A DNA stretch of 64,000 nucleotides from Takakia lepidozioides (lineage: Eukaryota > Streptophyta > Takakiopsida > Takakiales > Takakiaceae), in contig CM060734.1 of assembly GCA_030704615.1 (NCBI GenBank), forward strand, positions 20,768,001 to 20,832,000, given 5' to 3'. The translations under genes and the position numbers were made by a program. Within the stretch, counting starts at the first letter, position 1; the number at the start of each line of letters is the position of its first letter. The notes beneath the pieces are model-generated. The model saw nothing but the letters and a program-made list of their open reading frames with translations, was not told where the DNA came from and made no database searches. Shown here piece after piece: positions 44,126 to 55,149 of this stretch.

Positions 44126-44517
44126 TATCCATAAACAGGTTCCAATCTTGGTCATTACGGACTCATGGATTTGTGCACTATATGGGGCAGTTTTGAGGTG
44201 TTATCTTCATACATTGTCACGTTCTCTTCTTCATGCAGTTCATTTGATTTCGTGCATTGATGGCATGGTCTGTATGTTCCGAAGTCTGAATCACATAGGC
44301 AATGACATGATCATCCCCAGTGTGCAAGGATTGTGTTGGTTGCAATGCCGTAGTAGATCGATCGTAGCATCCGTGTTGCTATTCAGAGTAGAAACAACAT
44401 TGCACATGTATGAACTACAAGTCGCAGCCCCCAAGTTAGTGCAACCAGCAGGAGTGCCTGGTTCCCAACCCACAGTCGATGTAGTCACTAGTGAGGTAGT
44501 GCATTTCAAACCTCCAG

Positions 44518-44850
44518 TTGTAGCGGGATAGCTTGTCTACCTGGCGGTTGAGATGTTGAGGTTTGTGTGCTAGTATGGCAAGGTCGTCTGCATAGGCCGC
44601 AGCGGTGAATTCATTGAAAGAGGTTTTGTACTGATATCCTAGGTTACCACGGGCGAGCCATCTGAGCAGGGGTTTGAGAAATATGATGAATAGGTAGGGG
44701 CTCAGAGTGTCTCCTTGAATGGTTCCACGGAGTATGGGGATAGGAGGAGTGGAACTGTAGTAAGAACCTGCATATTCTGTGGTACTGTTGGTGTATATGT
44801 TACCAAAGAGTTGAATAGCATCTGTAGGGTATCCTACATCCGTTATAATG
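44518..44850 (-). pseudogene. LINE reverse transcriptase fragment
   Basis: The minus strand reads AIITDVGYPTDAIQLFGNIY, IPILRGTIQGDTLSPYLFII, FLKPLLRWLARGNLGYQYKT and AAYADDLAILAHKPQHLNRQ in one frame. GDTLSPYLF and YADD are non-LTR RT motifs (domains 4 and 5). It is truncated at both ends and belongs to the same kind of LINE as the plus-strand 3' part at 52700-53830, by the look of the domain set (inference). Confidence 0.75.
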
Positions 44851-45504
44851 GCACTCTAGTTGTCGACTCCACTTGCAAGTCGTGAAGGCAACTAGCAGAC
44901 AACTCACTGCGCCACGTGCTGTGGCCTCAGGCTTGCACGTGGCAGGACCCGGGAAGCCACGTGTGTCCTTGAAGATAACCGCTAGTCCGGTCGCTACTAC
45001 GAGTCCAGCACTCCGAGACATAGTTCACAACTTCGCAGTCTGATCGTGTAGTCGTTGATACGACTTGCTAGTTATTTTTGAACTAGTGGTTAGTGCTCGT
45101 GTAGTACGAGATCATAACTATTCAGCAGCATGAAGCAACGCGGCTACGGCGCGTGTCCTGCCTCCAAGAGAACACGTGGAGTTTTCACACCAAGCCACGT
45201 GGCTGTATTCCCGACGTGCACACGGTGGGGAAGTCGGAACCCCTCGATCAAAAGTCTACTGTGGTGACCGTCCAAGAATCAGTCAACGCCGCGCGTGGCG
45301 ATGCCACGTGGCCACACCTTAAAAATTACCCTGCAGTCGGCATCACGACTGACTGGAACGACTCCGACCACGTAATGACCGGAACGACTGGGCTGTCCGA
45401 TAGGTCTTGTCCTTTCGGACTCGTAGTCGCCCAGTCATTTTTTGACTGAAACGACTGGGTTTCCAGTCGTTTTTTGAGTCGTTATTTCGGCGATTCCTTG
45501 TAGT
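44849..45504 (+). mobile_element. Possible nonautonomous CACTA element
   Basis: The right end CGATTCCTTGTAGTG is the reverse complement of a CACTACAAGGAATCG terminus, with subterminal ACGACT/AGTCGT repeats (45345-45480) typical of CACTA elements. The left end is less sure: CACTCTAGTTGTCGACTCC at 44849 matches only in the first four bases, and no 3-base target duplication is evident. The interior is noncoding. Confidence 0.4.
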
Positions 45505-45862
45505 GTTGATTTCTATGCTTCTACTCAAGCAAAAATATGGTCTCTAGGTGGTGATAAGAGACATATTCTTGCTCTTTTCCACCCCAATGCACAACCAAGA
45601 GTGGTCCAATTCAACTTGCAAGTCATTGGCCACCAAATCAATCCCCCTTCTAGTCATTGGGATTTGATTGCGAACTGCCACATCTCTATTGCCGAACAAT
45701 CATGCATTTGTCTCATCACTTGACACTTGCTCCAAATCAACACAAATTATCTCAATGTGTAGGAGCAATGTTTGTCACTTACAATAATGCTCCCAAGCAA
45801 TCCGCCTTGGATCCCACTCTCACGCCATATGCTTCCTTTGGGGTCTTGCACCAATCCATCAT

Positions 45863-46549
45863 CGGGCAGTTGCAGCCTATGGTGGACCAAAAATGCTGTC
45901 ACAACATTGTTTTTTTGGGACCTTGATTAGTTGTAAATTATCATACTCCTAAATGGCAATGCTGATAGTAAAAAGGGACTAAGCTATGAAGGCTCAACTA
46001 CATATATTTTCCCTATTCCAAGTCTCATAACCAAAAAAGCAAATGGTTAGAAATTATGGACTTTTGAATAGAAGGATTTGTTATAGTCCATATAAAAGGC
46101 CGTTATGGACTTTTTTTAAAGCATGATTCATAGAAAATTAGAAAAAATGACTTGCCCAAATGTGCTTTGAGGGATAAAGAATCTAGAATGAAAACATCAA
46201 CTCAACAATATTAAGTAAAATAAACTTTATGTATTATTTTGAGCCTTCAAAATAACTATTTTCGTAAAGTCCTTTACATATAGAATTCTTTGAAATATCA
46301 ACACTACCTCATTAAATACTTAGACCAAGGGTAGATCCCCGGGGTGGATCAAGGTCAAATTTGGAAAAAACTATTGTGATCCGAAACTATCACGATTTGA
46401 AAATAAAGTCTTTAATGGTCAATAATAGACGGTTGAGATCGTAAATTGAAGCGAATCCAATGGTTGAGGATTCGCCACATCCCCCTTTATGTACTTTTAG
46501 AGACTCATGGTGTGTCTCATTTTGGTCCACCGTAGGCTGCAACTACCCC
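45863..46549. mobile_element. MITE with about 30-bp terminal inverted repeats
   Basis: The left end GGGCAGTTGCAGCCTATGG continues TGGACCAAAA (45864-45893); its inverted match is at 46520-46549. The interior is AT-rich and noncoding. The flanks ATCCATCAT and ATCCATGTG agree in six of nine bases, which could be a worn 9-base Mutator-type or 8-base hAT-type duplication. The plus-strand frame at 45505-45860 just outside matches nothing known. Confidence 0.6.
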
Positions 46550-46559
46550 ATCCATGTGC

Positions 46560-48053
46560 TTCCCTTGGTCATTTGAATGCATATTCTATGACCTCTTGGC
46601 CTGTGTGTTGCTCTCCTTCATTATAACATGAATCAACACCTCTCCACTTCACACACAAATGGATCTCAAGGCCTTCACCTCTTGCTAGTTCAAGAGCTCC
46701 CATTCTCAACCTTGAACTTACAAACTCAAGAGAGCATGCTCCACATATGCACCACTTGCTCAAGGTCAACTATCCACCACAAAGCTCACACTACCAAGAG
46801 CATGAATAGCCAAGCATTGCTCCTCCTCTTGTCACATTACATAGTTAGGGTGAAGCTATACATACATTGAATGATGATCTCCCTTCAAGGATTTCCCACC
46901 ATATGTTCTCCAAGCCATTCCAATGCCCTAAGCTTGGCTCCACACCAAAAGTATGACGCCTCCCGAAGGGAGCGTAACTTATGGTGTCACTTGACCCCGA
47001 AGGGTTATTGCCTTCCAGTAGGAAGGTGGACACGTTCATGACACACCAGACGGTGGTTTGAACCCACAACCACATCCAATGTGGTATGTGCCCATTACCA
47101 CTGGGCTACATGCTGGTTGTCGGCTCCACACCACCATGATTGGATCAGATTTCTTCACATGCTCCCTTTCACAACCTCTTGAGCTTCTTAGTGCTCTCCA
47201 AGTGCTTGCCCTTGTTGTCTTCAAGCCCAAGCCTATGTAGCTCTTTGGCTTCTCTTCCACAACATCCACACTTTGAACTTGTTTAACCCTAGATTAATAG
47301 TGAAACGAACACTAACAAATTAGTTGCTCTCCACAAGCCATGGCACACACCATTGACTCCATAATGCATACAAAAGATTCTCAAACCCTAGAATCCATGC
47401 TTCCACACACACAAGACTTCCTCCTTGCAATCCTTGCAAAATATTAATGTGACTCAAGAGCTTTCTTGTCAAGCTCTCCAATTCATTGGTGCATGCAACA
47501 CCCAAGCACCTTTCCTTGCAACCCCTTGCAAGCCTTGTGATACAAGAGCTAAATTCTCCTAGCTCTCAACCTCCTTGATACAAATGCAAAACTAATCCTT
47601 ACACTCCGCACTCACAAGCATAAGGAGATCTTCTTGTAGTGATAAGAGATGAGAAATGAGAGAAGTGGAAGACAATGAAAACTCTCAAAGCATTCAAAGC
47701 AATCACACTAAGAACAAGCCCTAGTCCTTCCAAGTGAAATCCACTATATCACATAAACTAAGTCAAGCCAAGGGCACCTTTGCTAAAGGAATCGACCCTA
47801 CAAAGCCCTCAACACACTCCCTCTCAATACCTAGAGCTATGGAGGTGAGAGAGACTCATTGAGGCTCAACTACAAGAAGATGAGCCCTCCTCAACCCTCA
47901 CAAGGGGAAAATCCATCCCCATGTCCCAAAGTGAGGCTTGACACCTCACTTGACATATGAGACCAAATGAAGTCCATACAAATATAAATATCCAAAATGT
48001 CCTAATTAACTAGAAGTAGGTAATCCTAGTTAACCATGACAAAAACCATGACA
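46560..48053 (-). mobile_element. Diverged B-family LTR with a SINE inside
   Basis: Minus strand, starting TGTCATGGTTTTTGTCATGG at 48053. Blocks match 32944-32000: the GxGACACCTCACTT, CCAAATGAAGTCC, CAAGCCAAxGGCACCTTTGCTAAA and TCTTCTxGTAGTGATA strings. No minisatellite arrays were seen, so the copy may be truncated or an older subtype. The left boundary is approximate. Confidence 0.6.
46960..47130 (-). mobile_element. tRNA-derived SINE
   Basis: The minus strand holds a polymerase III A box, TAGCCCAGTGGTAATGGGC (47108-47090), and a B box, GGTTCAAACC (47064-47055), about 34 bases apart, as in tRNA genes. The flanking bases do not fold into a full tRNA acceptor, so a SINE head is more likely than a working tRNA gene. 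A non-tRNA body with ACCCTTCGGGGTCAAGTGAC follows. The tail is not clearly defined. Confidence 0.6.
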
Positions 48054-48067
48054 TGGGATACCAGAGC
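48054..48067 (+). promoter_or_regulatory. PBS-like string
   Basis: TGGGATACCAGAGC directly follows the LTR edge at 48053 and resembles TGGTATCAGAGC with two extra bases and one change. A gag-like frame follows, so it may be the PBS of a different element whose own LTR was replaced. Weak. Confidence 0.3.
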
Positions 48068-48086
48068 GAGATGACGCAAGGAAGAG

Positions 48087-49440
48087 CGTGACCGTTCGTG
48101 GATCAGTTTGCACCCTAATGTTTTTGCCAGCTGGACAGGCCTAGCGACGGTGACTGGGGAGGAGGACGAATGGAATATTTATTGGGAAGCAAGGAATGAA
48201 GCTGCATTACCCCAGGGGGGTTGGAATCAAGAAGGATCCGCTCAGAGGAATGAAGAGGGAGCAGACCACGAAGTCGCCCCTAGGGACGGAGAAGAATTTG
48301 GCGAAGAAGCCGCACGAGGAAATGGAAGGGGAACAGACCAGGAAGTCGCCCCTAGCGATGGAGTAAGCACGGGCAACAATGAAGAATTTGCCTACAAAAC
48401 CGAGCAGCAAAGAGGGAGCAGACCACGAAGTCGCCCTAGTGACGAGGAGGAAATCGGCAAAGAAGCCAATCAAAGGAACGGGGAAGGAGCAGGCCACAAA
48501 GCCGCCCTCAATTACGAAGGAGAAAACAGCCACGAAGCTGGTAAAGAAAACGGGGAAGGAATCGCCAACAAAGGCACAAGGGCAAACAAAACGGGAGCAG
48601 GCCACGAAGCCGTACTGAGCAACGAAGAGGAAACTGGCTACGAAGCCGACTGGGGGAACGAAGCGGGAGCAGGCCACGAAGCCGCCCTGAGCAACAAAGA
48701 GGGAACCGGCTACGAAGCTGACTGGGGAGACGAGCAGGGAGCAGGCCGCGAAGCCGCCCCTAGCAACGAAAGAGGAATTAACTACGAGGGAGAAATTGGC
48801 AATAAAGCCACTAGAGGAATCAGGAGGGAGCAGACGAGGAAGCCGCCCCTACCAACGAGGTAAGAATCGGCTACGAGGCTGTACAGGATCACGAGGAGGG
48901 AGCAGGCCACGACGTCGCTCCAGCAAACGAGGGAATAATCGGCCAGGAGGCCAACCCAAAGAGTGGAAGAGAAATAGGAGGCCACATTGCCACGACAGTT
49001 GGAAAGGGGTTGACGATAACCACCTTAAGCAAAGATGTTGGAACATGAGGCGGCATGACAAGTGAGGCAAATGGAGATGGAACGCAGCTGACAAATCTTA
49101 CCTTGTTTCCCTGTTCATTGCGAGGGGGACATTCTGATTGGTGGACACGGTTCCGCGAAGAACAACCCAATGCGACATATGGATAGATTGAAGCGGCATT
49201 TGGGAGAAGATTCCGAGTAGTCAAGAACGACAAAAATATATACCGGACGATGCGCCACACCAAGCAGAAGAAGAGAGAAAGTGTTGACAACTATTATGAG
49301 CGTCTGCAGAAGCTCAATAGCACTTTGCCACCAAGATTCGTGCTTACGAGATTGCTTTTGTACGGAGCTATGGAAGATTTTCTGGGATCAGCGCAAGTGG
49401 TGGAGGAGATGCGATGCAGAGCTGCGTGAAAGAAGAAAGG
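48087..49440 (+). pseudogene. Gag-like protein with acidic 22-residue repeats, part 1
   Basis: The frame from about 48087 to 48863 starts ERDRSWISLHPNVFASWTGL and then carries repeats of the form GAGHEAALSNKEGTGYEADW about every 22 residues. These are rich in Glu, Gly and Ala, with at least eight units. After frameshifts it reads KKRESVDNYYERLQKLNSTL and LLYGAMEDFLGSAQVVEEMR (about 49265-49425), which looks like a retrotransposon gag core. No protease or RT follows. The class is unknown. Confidence 0.5.
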
Positions 49441-50533
49441 GAAGGCCTCTAGCGAGGACAACGACTTGTCAACATCCGAGTCTAGTTCAGATTCGGAGGT
49501 TGAACCCAAGAAGGGGAGGAAGGATAAAAAGGGGAAAAAAAAGATGGTTGAGGAGGCAACACCTATGAGGAGGGACACCTACTACACCGCTTGCAAATTT
49601 TTTGGCCACACCGCATTGGAATGTGCGTTGGCAAAGATTACTGTAGCATTTGCAATATGACCAATCATAACATCGAGGAGTGTCGTTTCAATCTTTGAAA
49701 TCGGAAAAATGATTGAGCGGGGTAAGTCAATGCTGCACAGGTGGAAGAGGAAGCCATCCAGGACTTCCACCAAGAAGGACAGGGCTACAGACAAGCCTAC
49801 GGGCAAGGATATGGGCAAGGCTACGGCCAAGGTTATGGCCAAAATGATGGGTATTACCGAGGAGGCGAACGAGGTAAGGGCAGAGGACGAGGCCGAGGGC
49901 GAGCTAATCTCGGCGGCCCCAATGGTCCCTTTTCGGGTAACATGTTTCTTCTGTGGAGAAGAAGGGCATTTCGTACGAGACTGCCTGATCCGGCAGAAAC
50001 TCGTACAAGACCATAACGCCCAAACAGACACGGAGCAGCGCTGGAAGGGTCGGAATATGTCACTAGAGGACTTTGCGGATATGCCCTCGTGCAATCTATC
50101 CGAGACTGTGCACAGTGTGTGGATGAAGCAATCCGGAAAGTCCGGACGGGACCTATACGTTGCAACTGCGGATGACATGGTCCGTGCACTTTCACAACAA
50201 ACAAGGTACCGCGACTTCCTGAGGGGACGGGGTGCTGGTAGGGGGCCAGATAGGGCAGAGTTGCTGCTCAGGGCTGCAAATAGATCGGGAGATCCTGCAA
50301 AGATGGCCAAGGCAGTGAACGACTGCACAATGGGAACACCTTTGCAGTCAAGGCTCCCACATCTGGAAGGTGAGGAGAGATTTGGTTCCTGCAAGTGCAA
50401 ACTTGACACCCTTCCGGGATCCGATGGCGATTCGCATCGGCACGATAGAGACAACTTCTTCATACCTCATGTACCTATGCCATCCACATTTGTTTCTGCC
50501 ACTCCCTTCGTGGGTGCATCTTCGTCTGCATAA
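49440..50533 (+). pseudogene. Gag-like protein, part 2, with CCHC zinc knuckles
   Basis: An acidic/basic stretch, SSDSEVEPKKGRKDKKGKKK, then a worn knuckle CKFFGHTALEC, a canonical knuckle CSICNMTNHNIEEC (about 49645-49686), a YGQGYGQGYGQ repeat (49795-49850) with RGKGRGRGRGR, and a second canonical knuckle CFFCGEEGHFVRDC (about 49945-49986). A frame of about 180 residues follows to 50533 with MSLEDFADMPSCNLSETVHS and RDFLRGRGAGRGPDRAELLL; no domain recognised. Frameshifts lie near 49440, 49650 and 49930. Several knuckles plus Gly/Tyr/Arg stretches suggest an RNA-binding nucleocapsid. Confidence 0.55.
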
Positions 50534-50599
50534 TCCACTCCCAAGTCTCCAACGACTACAATGCGGGGAGAAAAGGAGAAGATGTTGCCCGTCGAAGAG

Positions 50600-51445
50600 T
50601 CTGACTGTGGTGACGCAATGTGACACATTGAACGGACTCCCCAAGGATCAAAGTCGGATGTTCCGCTATCAGAGCAACCACATTTGTGAAGTGCACCTCT
50701 AAAATTTCAAGAGGCACTGGCGGCACTCCTGCGCCGACATACACAGGTTTGTTCAAACCATTCATAGTGCGGGAGTCTAAGCCTCACAAGTTCTGGTTCT
50801 GCCCTGATGACATTGCGCGTTGTGTAATGGGGACTGTTCGTGATTCGGTGATAATGAAGCCTCAAATTCCTGTCGTGTGGCCAGTGAAAGTGGGAACCTC
50901 ACTCTCCAAACTTGAGATGGAGATGCTGGAGGATGCTGGGTTTTGCCTTCCAAGAGGCCCAATTGTGCTTACACCCATGTCTTCAATGCCTTTGCCTTCC
51001 GCATTTCCTGCACGTTCCAGGTGGCAACGATTGGCCCACAAAAAGGAATGGAAAACAGGTCCGTCGGGTTGAGCCAGGTACAGATCATGAGTGCAAGGTT
51101 GAGTCTGCTAGAACCCTGTACTGTCGGGTGACCCAAATTATTAATTTCCCCCCTCCGTGATAAGGGCAGGTGTACACACTGGCAACCTCTGGATCTGTTG
51201 TTCATGATAGGACCTATGAGATTACAATTGGCAATTTTCCAAATTGCACTTGCTCGGACTTTCAGAACATGCTTTCAAGCTCTCTTGGAAAGAGAGACAA
51301 ATTTGTCCCGTGCAAGCATGTATACTACATCTATATTCAGAAGATGTTTTGTGATCCTAAACAAGACAAGTATATTCACCAATGTACGTTAGGTTACAGT
51401 GAGGTTCTTACACTTTTGCAGCGAGATAGTTGTAGTCAAATTTGA
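50600..51445 (+). pseudogene. SWIM zinc-finger protein remnant
   Basis: Broken frames give FKPFIVRESKPHKFWFCPDD and then, at 51170-51445, YEITIGNFPNCTCSDFQNML and DKFVPCKHVYYIYIQKMF. The CxC...CxH pattern is the SWIM zinc finger, found in plant MULE-type transposases, FAR1 proteins and other nuclear proteins. Stops and frameshifts before it prevent a full reading. It follows the gag-like frame closely and could belong to the same element. Confidence 0.5.
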
Positions 51446-51779
51446 GGTGTTCGCGGTATTTGCAGCCTTTAAGCGAGTGACATTGCCATCACTATTAGCA
51501 ATGATGTTCTCAATTGGAATGCAGTTCCTAAGTTCTCATGTTTCGCTGGTTCGTTAGTGTTCTTTGTCTCAATGTCCGTGGTTCAATTTGGTCCAATCAC
51601 TTTTCCTTAATAACTTCAAAATTGCAACCCATATTCATCCCACATACACTCTATAAGACGGTGGATTGTGCTAATTGAACACAACCAAAACAATACTTGT
51701 TATGTTGCCAACGTTAGGCCCATCATGTCTACCACCACACTAATTCTTGCCAACAATGTCCAAGTTCTGTCTTGTTTGC
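51446..51779 (+). other. Gene-poor stretch
   Basis: AT-rich sequence without a supported frame, RNA gene or repeat. It ends at the target duplication of the next element. Confidence 0.5.
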
Positions 51780-51787
51780 ATTTCCCA

Positions 51788-52512
51788 CGGGGGGGGGGGG
51801 GGGGGGGGAGGAGGGGACTTCCAAATACTCCGATATTACGTGCAAAAAAAATATAGGGTACAATATATTCTTGGCAAATAATATTTAGAAAACAATTACA
51901 AATAAATATGGGTACCAATATATCGTGGTTTTGGAATTTAAATGAATATAGGGTCTGGAATATAGATTTTATTTTTATTTTCTTACAACTACCAATAGGG
52001 TCCTGATAAAGACATGGGACACGTGTCGTTTAGTTACTGGTTTATCAGGTGGGCTAGACTTGGATTTGGGGACTTGAACTGTTGACGACACTTGGTTCGT
52101 AAATCTAGAGGGCACCTTAAATTCAAGTATGATGTAACAGATAGTAAATGGATATAGATTCAATCATTAGTTCAGTTACTATGGCTTTTGACAAAGTTCA
52201 AAATGTTTACGGCTTGAATGCAACTGATGCCCAAGCTTTGGATGAATTTGTTTTGACCAAATAATGAACTATTATTTACTATAATTGTTTTTAAAAATTG
52301 TATTGTTACTATAGCGTGTCTGAAATTTGCTCGCAGCAGTAAAATATAATTAACATAGTCTGTCAGAAAATCCAGCATTTTACAAAATTATGTAAGTATA
52401 GGATGGCCGATAAAGACCAAAATAAAAATAATACCCCCATACAAATACCTTTTTTTCACACGTGATTCATAAAAGATATAGGAAGTGCCCCCCCCCCCCC
52501 CCCCCCCCCGAG
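51788..52512. mobile_element. hAT-like MITE with poly(G) terminal repeats
   Basis: A run of about 20 G at 51789-51808 and a run of about 22 C at 52488-52509 are the ends of a diverged inverted repeat. Inside them both arms share ACTTCC and ACGTGxxAAAAAAA strings. Outside, ATTTCCCA occurs on both sides (51780-51787 and 52513-52520) as a perfect 8-base direct repeat, the hAT target size. The interior is AT-rich and noncoding. Confidence 0.65.
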
Positions 52513-52624
52513 ATTTCCCATCGTTCGTATTTGGTCCCAGGCAGCTTTTGCAACTTTCTATTTCACATGAGTTTGCGTCCATGGTCAGAGGCCATGTTTT
52601 TCCCTCGGTTATAGGCTCTACTTC

Positions 52625-53830
52625 TCTAATGTGTTCACGCTTAGTTGAATCTGCTCATGCTTAGTGTGCTAAGCGTGAGTATGCTCACGTGAGCGGCTCA
52701 CGCGCTAGCTTCTCCCTTCCTCCCACCACCATCACCCGGACCGTAACCTCATTACAACCATTGCCCATCTTGCTATTTCCCTGGACCACCCCGTTCACCT
52801 TATCAAAGTACGCTCCCATACCGGTATATGCGGCAATGAAACGGCATACCTCCTTGCTCAGGTAGGCGCTTCCAGACCCCCGGTAGATCCCATGGAGGAT
52901 CCCATTCACATTGCACATGCCCACCCATTCTAGCTAATACACCCCCGAACCCCGACCAATACGTAACCTTTTAACCATACTTGTTCGTGAAGCTAACAAA
53001 CAAGCCTTAGCGTCTGTAAGTCATACCCAAATACACATTCAGAAATGGACACAATCCACCGTACTCCATCATAAACTGTCAAACTACTTCTGGCACACCA
53101 AAGCTGCACTGACGCACAAATAAGACAAACACTCAAATTCAGATACGCTCAATATATGGGCCATCAACGCATACACATTTTTTTGCCACGCCTATATGCA
53201 TCCCCACACTACCCACTTTGCTCGCACACCCACCAGGTGCGTGACACCTGGCCACACCTCCTCAGCCAGTGTACCCACCTTGTCATCCATGGACTTCGTA
53301 TAACTTGACATAACCATGCAGTCTTGCACATTCATAAACTCCTCATGGACCGCACCGAAACCAGATGGTTCTCGCTCATTAATGCCGGCACCTACCAAGG
53401 CAGACCCCCAGACCATACCGTCCCGCCATGGTTACTCCCTCGTGTCTGCCCCCACTCCCCCTGCACCTGCCCCGCCAGACTATACCATGACATCTTGCTG
53501 GTCTATGGTCTAACCATAAACACCCCCCCGCCCACTGCTCCATCCCCAAACCTTACCATCCACTTTATCGAATTTACATACTGCCACGATCGCTACCCCA
53601 GCTCCTCCACTTTAGACAAATGACAGAAATATGGTCCGCTCATCCTAGCAATTCTCAACGTGGCTGGAACACCGGCCCACTAACTGTCATCACTGCTGGA
53701 ACTAGAGATGACATCCACAATGCCAGTATAACCGCTATATACAAAAACTTCAAAATCCCTATCTCTCCTATCCTTTAAGGCAATCCACCTCACGGCGCTT
53801 CGTTCCCTCACAACTATTATTACCAATAAG
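52625..53830 (+). pseudogene. LINE 3' part: RNase H, zinc knuckle and PD-(D/E)xK-like endonuclease
   Basis: An RNase H end reads PVHLIKVRSHTGICGNETA at about 52790-52846. Then QTLKFRYAQYMGHQRIHIF and a zinc-knuckle part, YPLCSHTHQVRDTWPHLL, with SQCTH follow (53190-53280). A block with TETRWFSLINAGTYQGRPP, PPWLLPRV, CTCPARLYHDILLVYGL and TIHFIEFTYCHDRYP comes next (53324-53620), then QKYGPLI. The xxDILLV ... EFTYC spacing fits a restriction-like endonuclease of the kind found in some non-LTR elements. Frames shift several times. RT is not adjacent; a similar RT lies at 44518-44850 on the other strand. Confidence 0.55.
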
Positions 53831-53966
53831 CGGCAACTTGAATCCAACCCCCCTCGGTACCCTAGGTACCTCTATCCCTTGGTTACTCGGTGTCCCTTGG
53901 ACATCTGTTTTATGTATAGGGCCCACCCTCGAAAGGGGGCAGTAGCCGTGAGGCGAAGTGGGGCTC

Positions 53967-54345
53967 TTAATTACGCTGGCTTCGGCTAGAGTCTTCTCTC
54001 TCTCTCTCTCTCTCCCTCTCTAAAGCTGGTTGAATGGCCACTAATGGAACCGGCTCGTTGGCGGGCTCGATGGTGATGTAGGAAGGCAGTGCAAGCTTCG
54101 ACATGTTGGCTCGTTGAACTTGCCTGTGCATGTTGTTGAATTCCTTCCCTGCATTGATCGCATCTATTAATGTTGCAGGTCTTTGCTGCAGAACATGGAA
54201 GTGAGTAGCCTCTCGCAAACCACTCAAGAAACAATCCTTGAGCACCCCATCATCTAAATGAGTCCACGGATTTTGGAGCCGCATCAGCTCCCGAAATCTC
54301 ATTTCAAAGTCCGCTACTTCCTCTTGTCCTTTGCCCACAAAGAGA
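53967..54345 (-). pseudogene. Retrotransposon gag fragment
   Basis: The minus strand reads GQEEVADFEMRFRELMRLQN, HLDDGVLKDCFLSGLREATH and LIDAINAGKEFNNMHRQVQR. The phrase pattern is that of the Retrotrans_gag family of Ty3 elements. A (GA)n microsatellite at 53993-54017 gives an Arg-Glu run at its end. No neighbouring pol genes. Confidence 0.55.
53993..54018 (+). repeat. (CT)n microsatellite
   Basis: About twelve CT units within the gag fragment above. Confidence 0.9.
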
Positions 54346-54556
54346 GACAGTAGTAGTAAAGGAGGAAGGGAGAGATGATCTCATTTTTGGCATTCCATTA
54401 TCTCTGTTGTAGTCCACGTGGAACGACTCACTGTCAACGTCGAGGATTGTATCTTCCACCGGTTCATAGACATTATGGAGCCTATATACTTGCCAAAGCT
54501 TGCCTCGATTTTAGGGAGGGAGGTCAGGTAGATGGCTGGTAGAAAAAGGATAGCAA

Positions 54557-54816
54557 TTACTCTAGGCTTCCAAGTAATGCCTTCTTTGTGGCCCCAATCC
54601 TGAGCCCAAGGGTAAAGGAAAACCTTGGAGTTGGATTTTTGCGAATATTGAATCGTAATGCTTCTTCTGCTTCATTAGCCGAATAGAATAGCACGGCATA
54701 AAAGCCCCTTCCCATGGTCAAACAGAAGTGTTGTGCCAAGCCCCCTGAACTGCCCCCAAATGTCCACCACCCAGCGACAAACCCACAACTGAGGTCTGAT
54801 TTTCCCATGAAAGTAA
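54557..54816 (-). pseudogene. Interrupted ORF, 3' half
   Basis: Minus strand: GKSDLSCGFVAGWWTFGGSS, then MGRGFYAVLFYSANEAEEAL and PTPRFSFTLGLRIG. It is the continuation of 59553-59871 across the Copia insertion, sharing the ATGAG target bases. The GRGFYxVxFxxxxxAExAL pattern recalls the DUF4283-type region of plant LINE ORF1 proteins, but this is only a resemblance. Confidence 0.5.
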
Positions 54817-54821
54817 ATGAG

Positions 54822-55128
54822 TGCTAGAATTGAGCAAGAACATGAACAAGAACTAAAGTCTTAGACTAAAGCTAAAACTAAAGCTTTCATCCCAACCATA
54901 GAAACCACCATCATACTCTTACCCTTAGACTAGTGGCTTCACCCCCGAGCTTGTACATGAAGGTCTCTAGAAAGTCCTACTTGGTCACTTCCACTTCCAC
55001 TATGGTGACCATCCACCTTCTAGCCATTCACCTTCCAAAGGTGAGTTAAACAAGATAGTCTCTTAGACTTCTAAACCTTTGGCCTTCAAGACTCTTAGTC
55101 TTCTAGATATGTTTAATTACTTCCAACA
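54822..55128 (-). mobile_element. Copia 3' LTR
   Basis: The minus strand reads TGTTGGAAGTAATTAAAC to TTCTAGCA. The last bases differ from the 5' LTR (TTCTAACA). Confidence 0.9.
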
Positions 55129-55149
55129 CTCCCACTCAATTAAACCATA

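Noticed and set aside
47055-47108. A functional tRNA gene on the minus strand
   Set aside because: A and B boxes are present, but no matching acceptor stem was seen and the sequence continues as a non-tRNA body, so a SINE is preferred.
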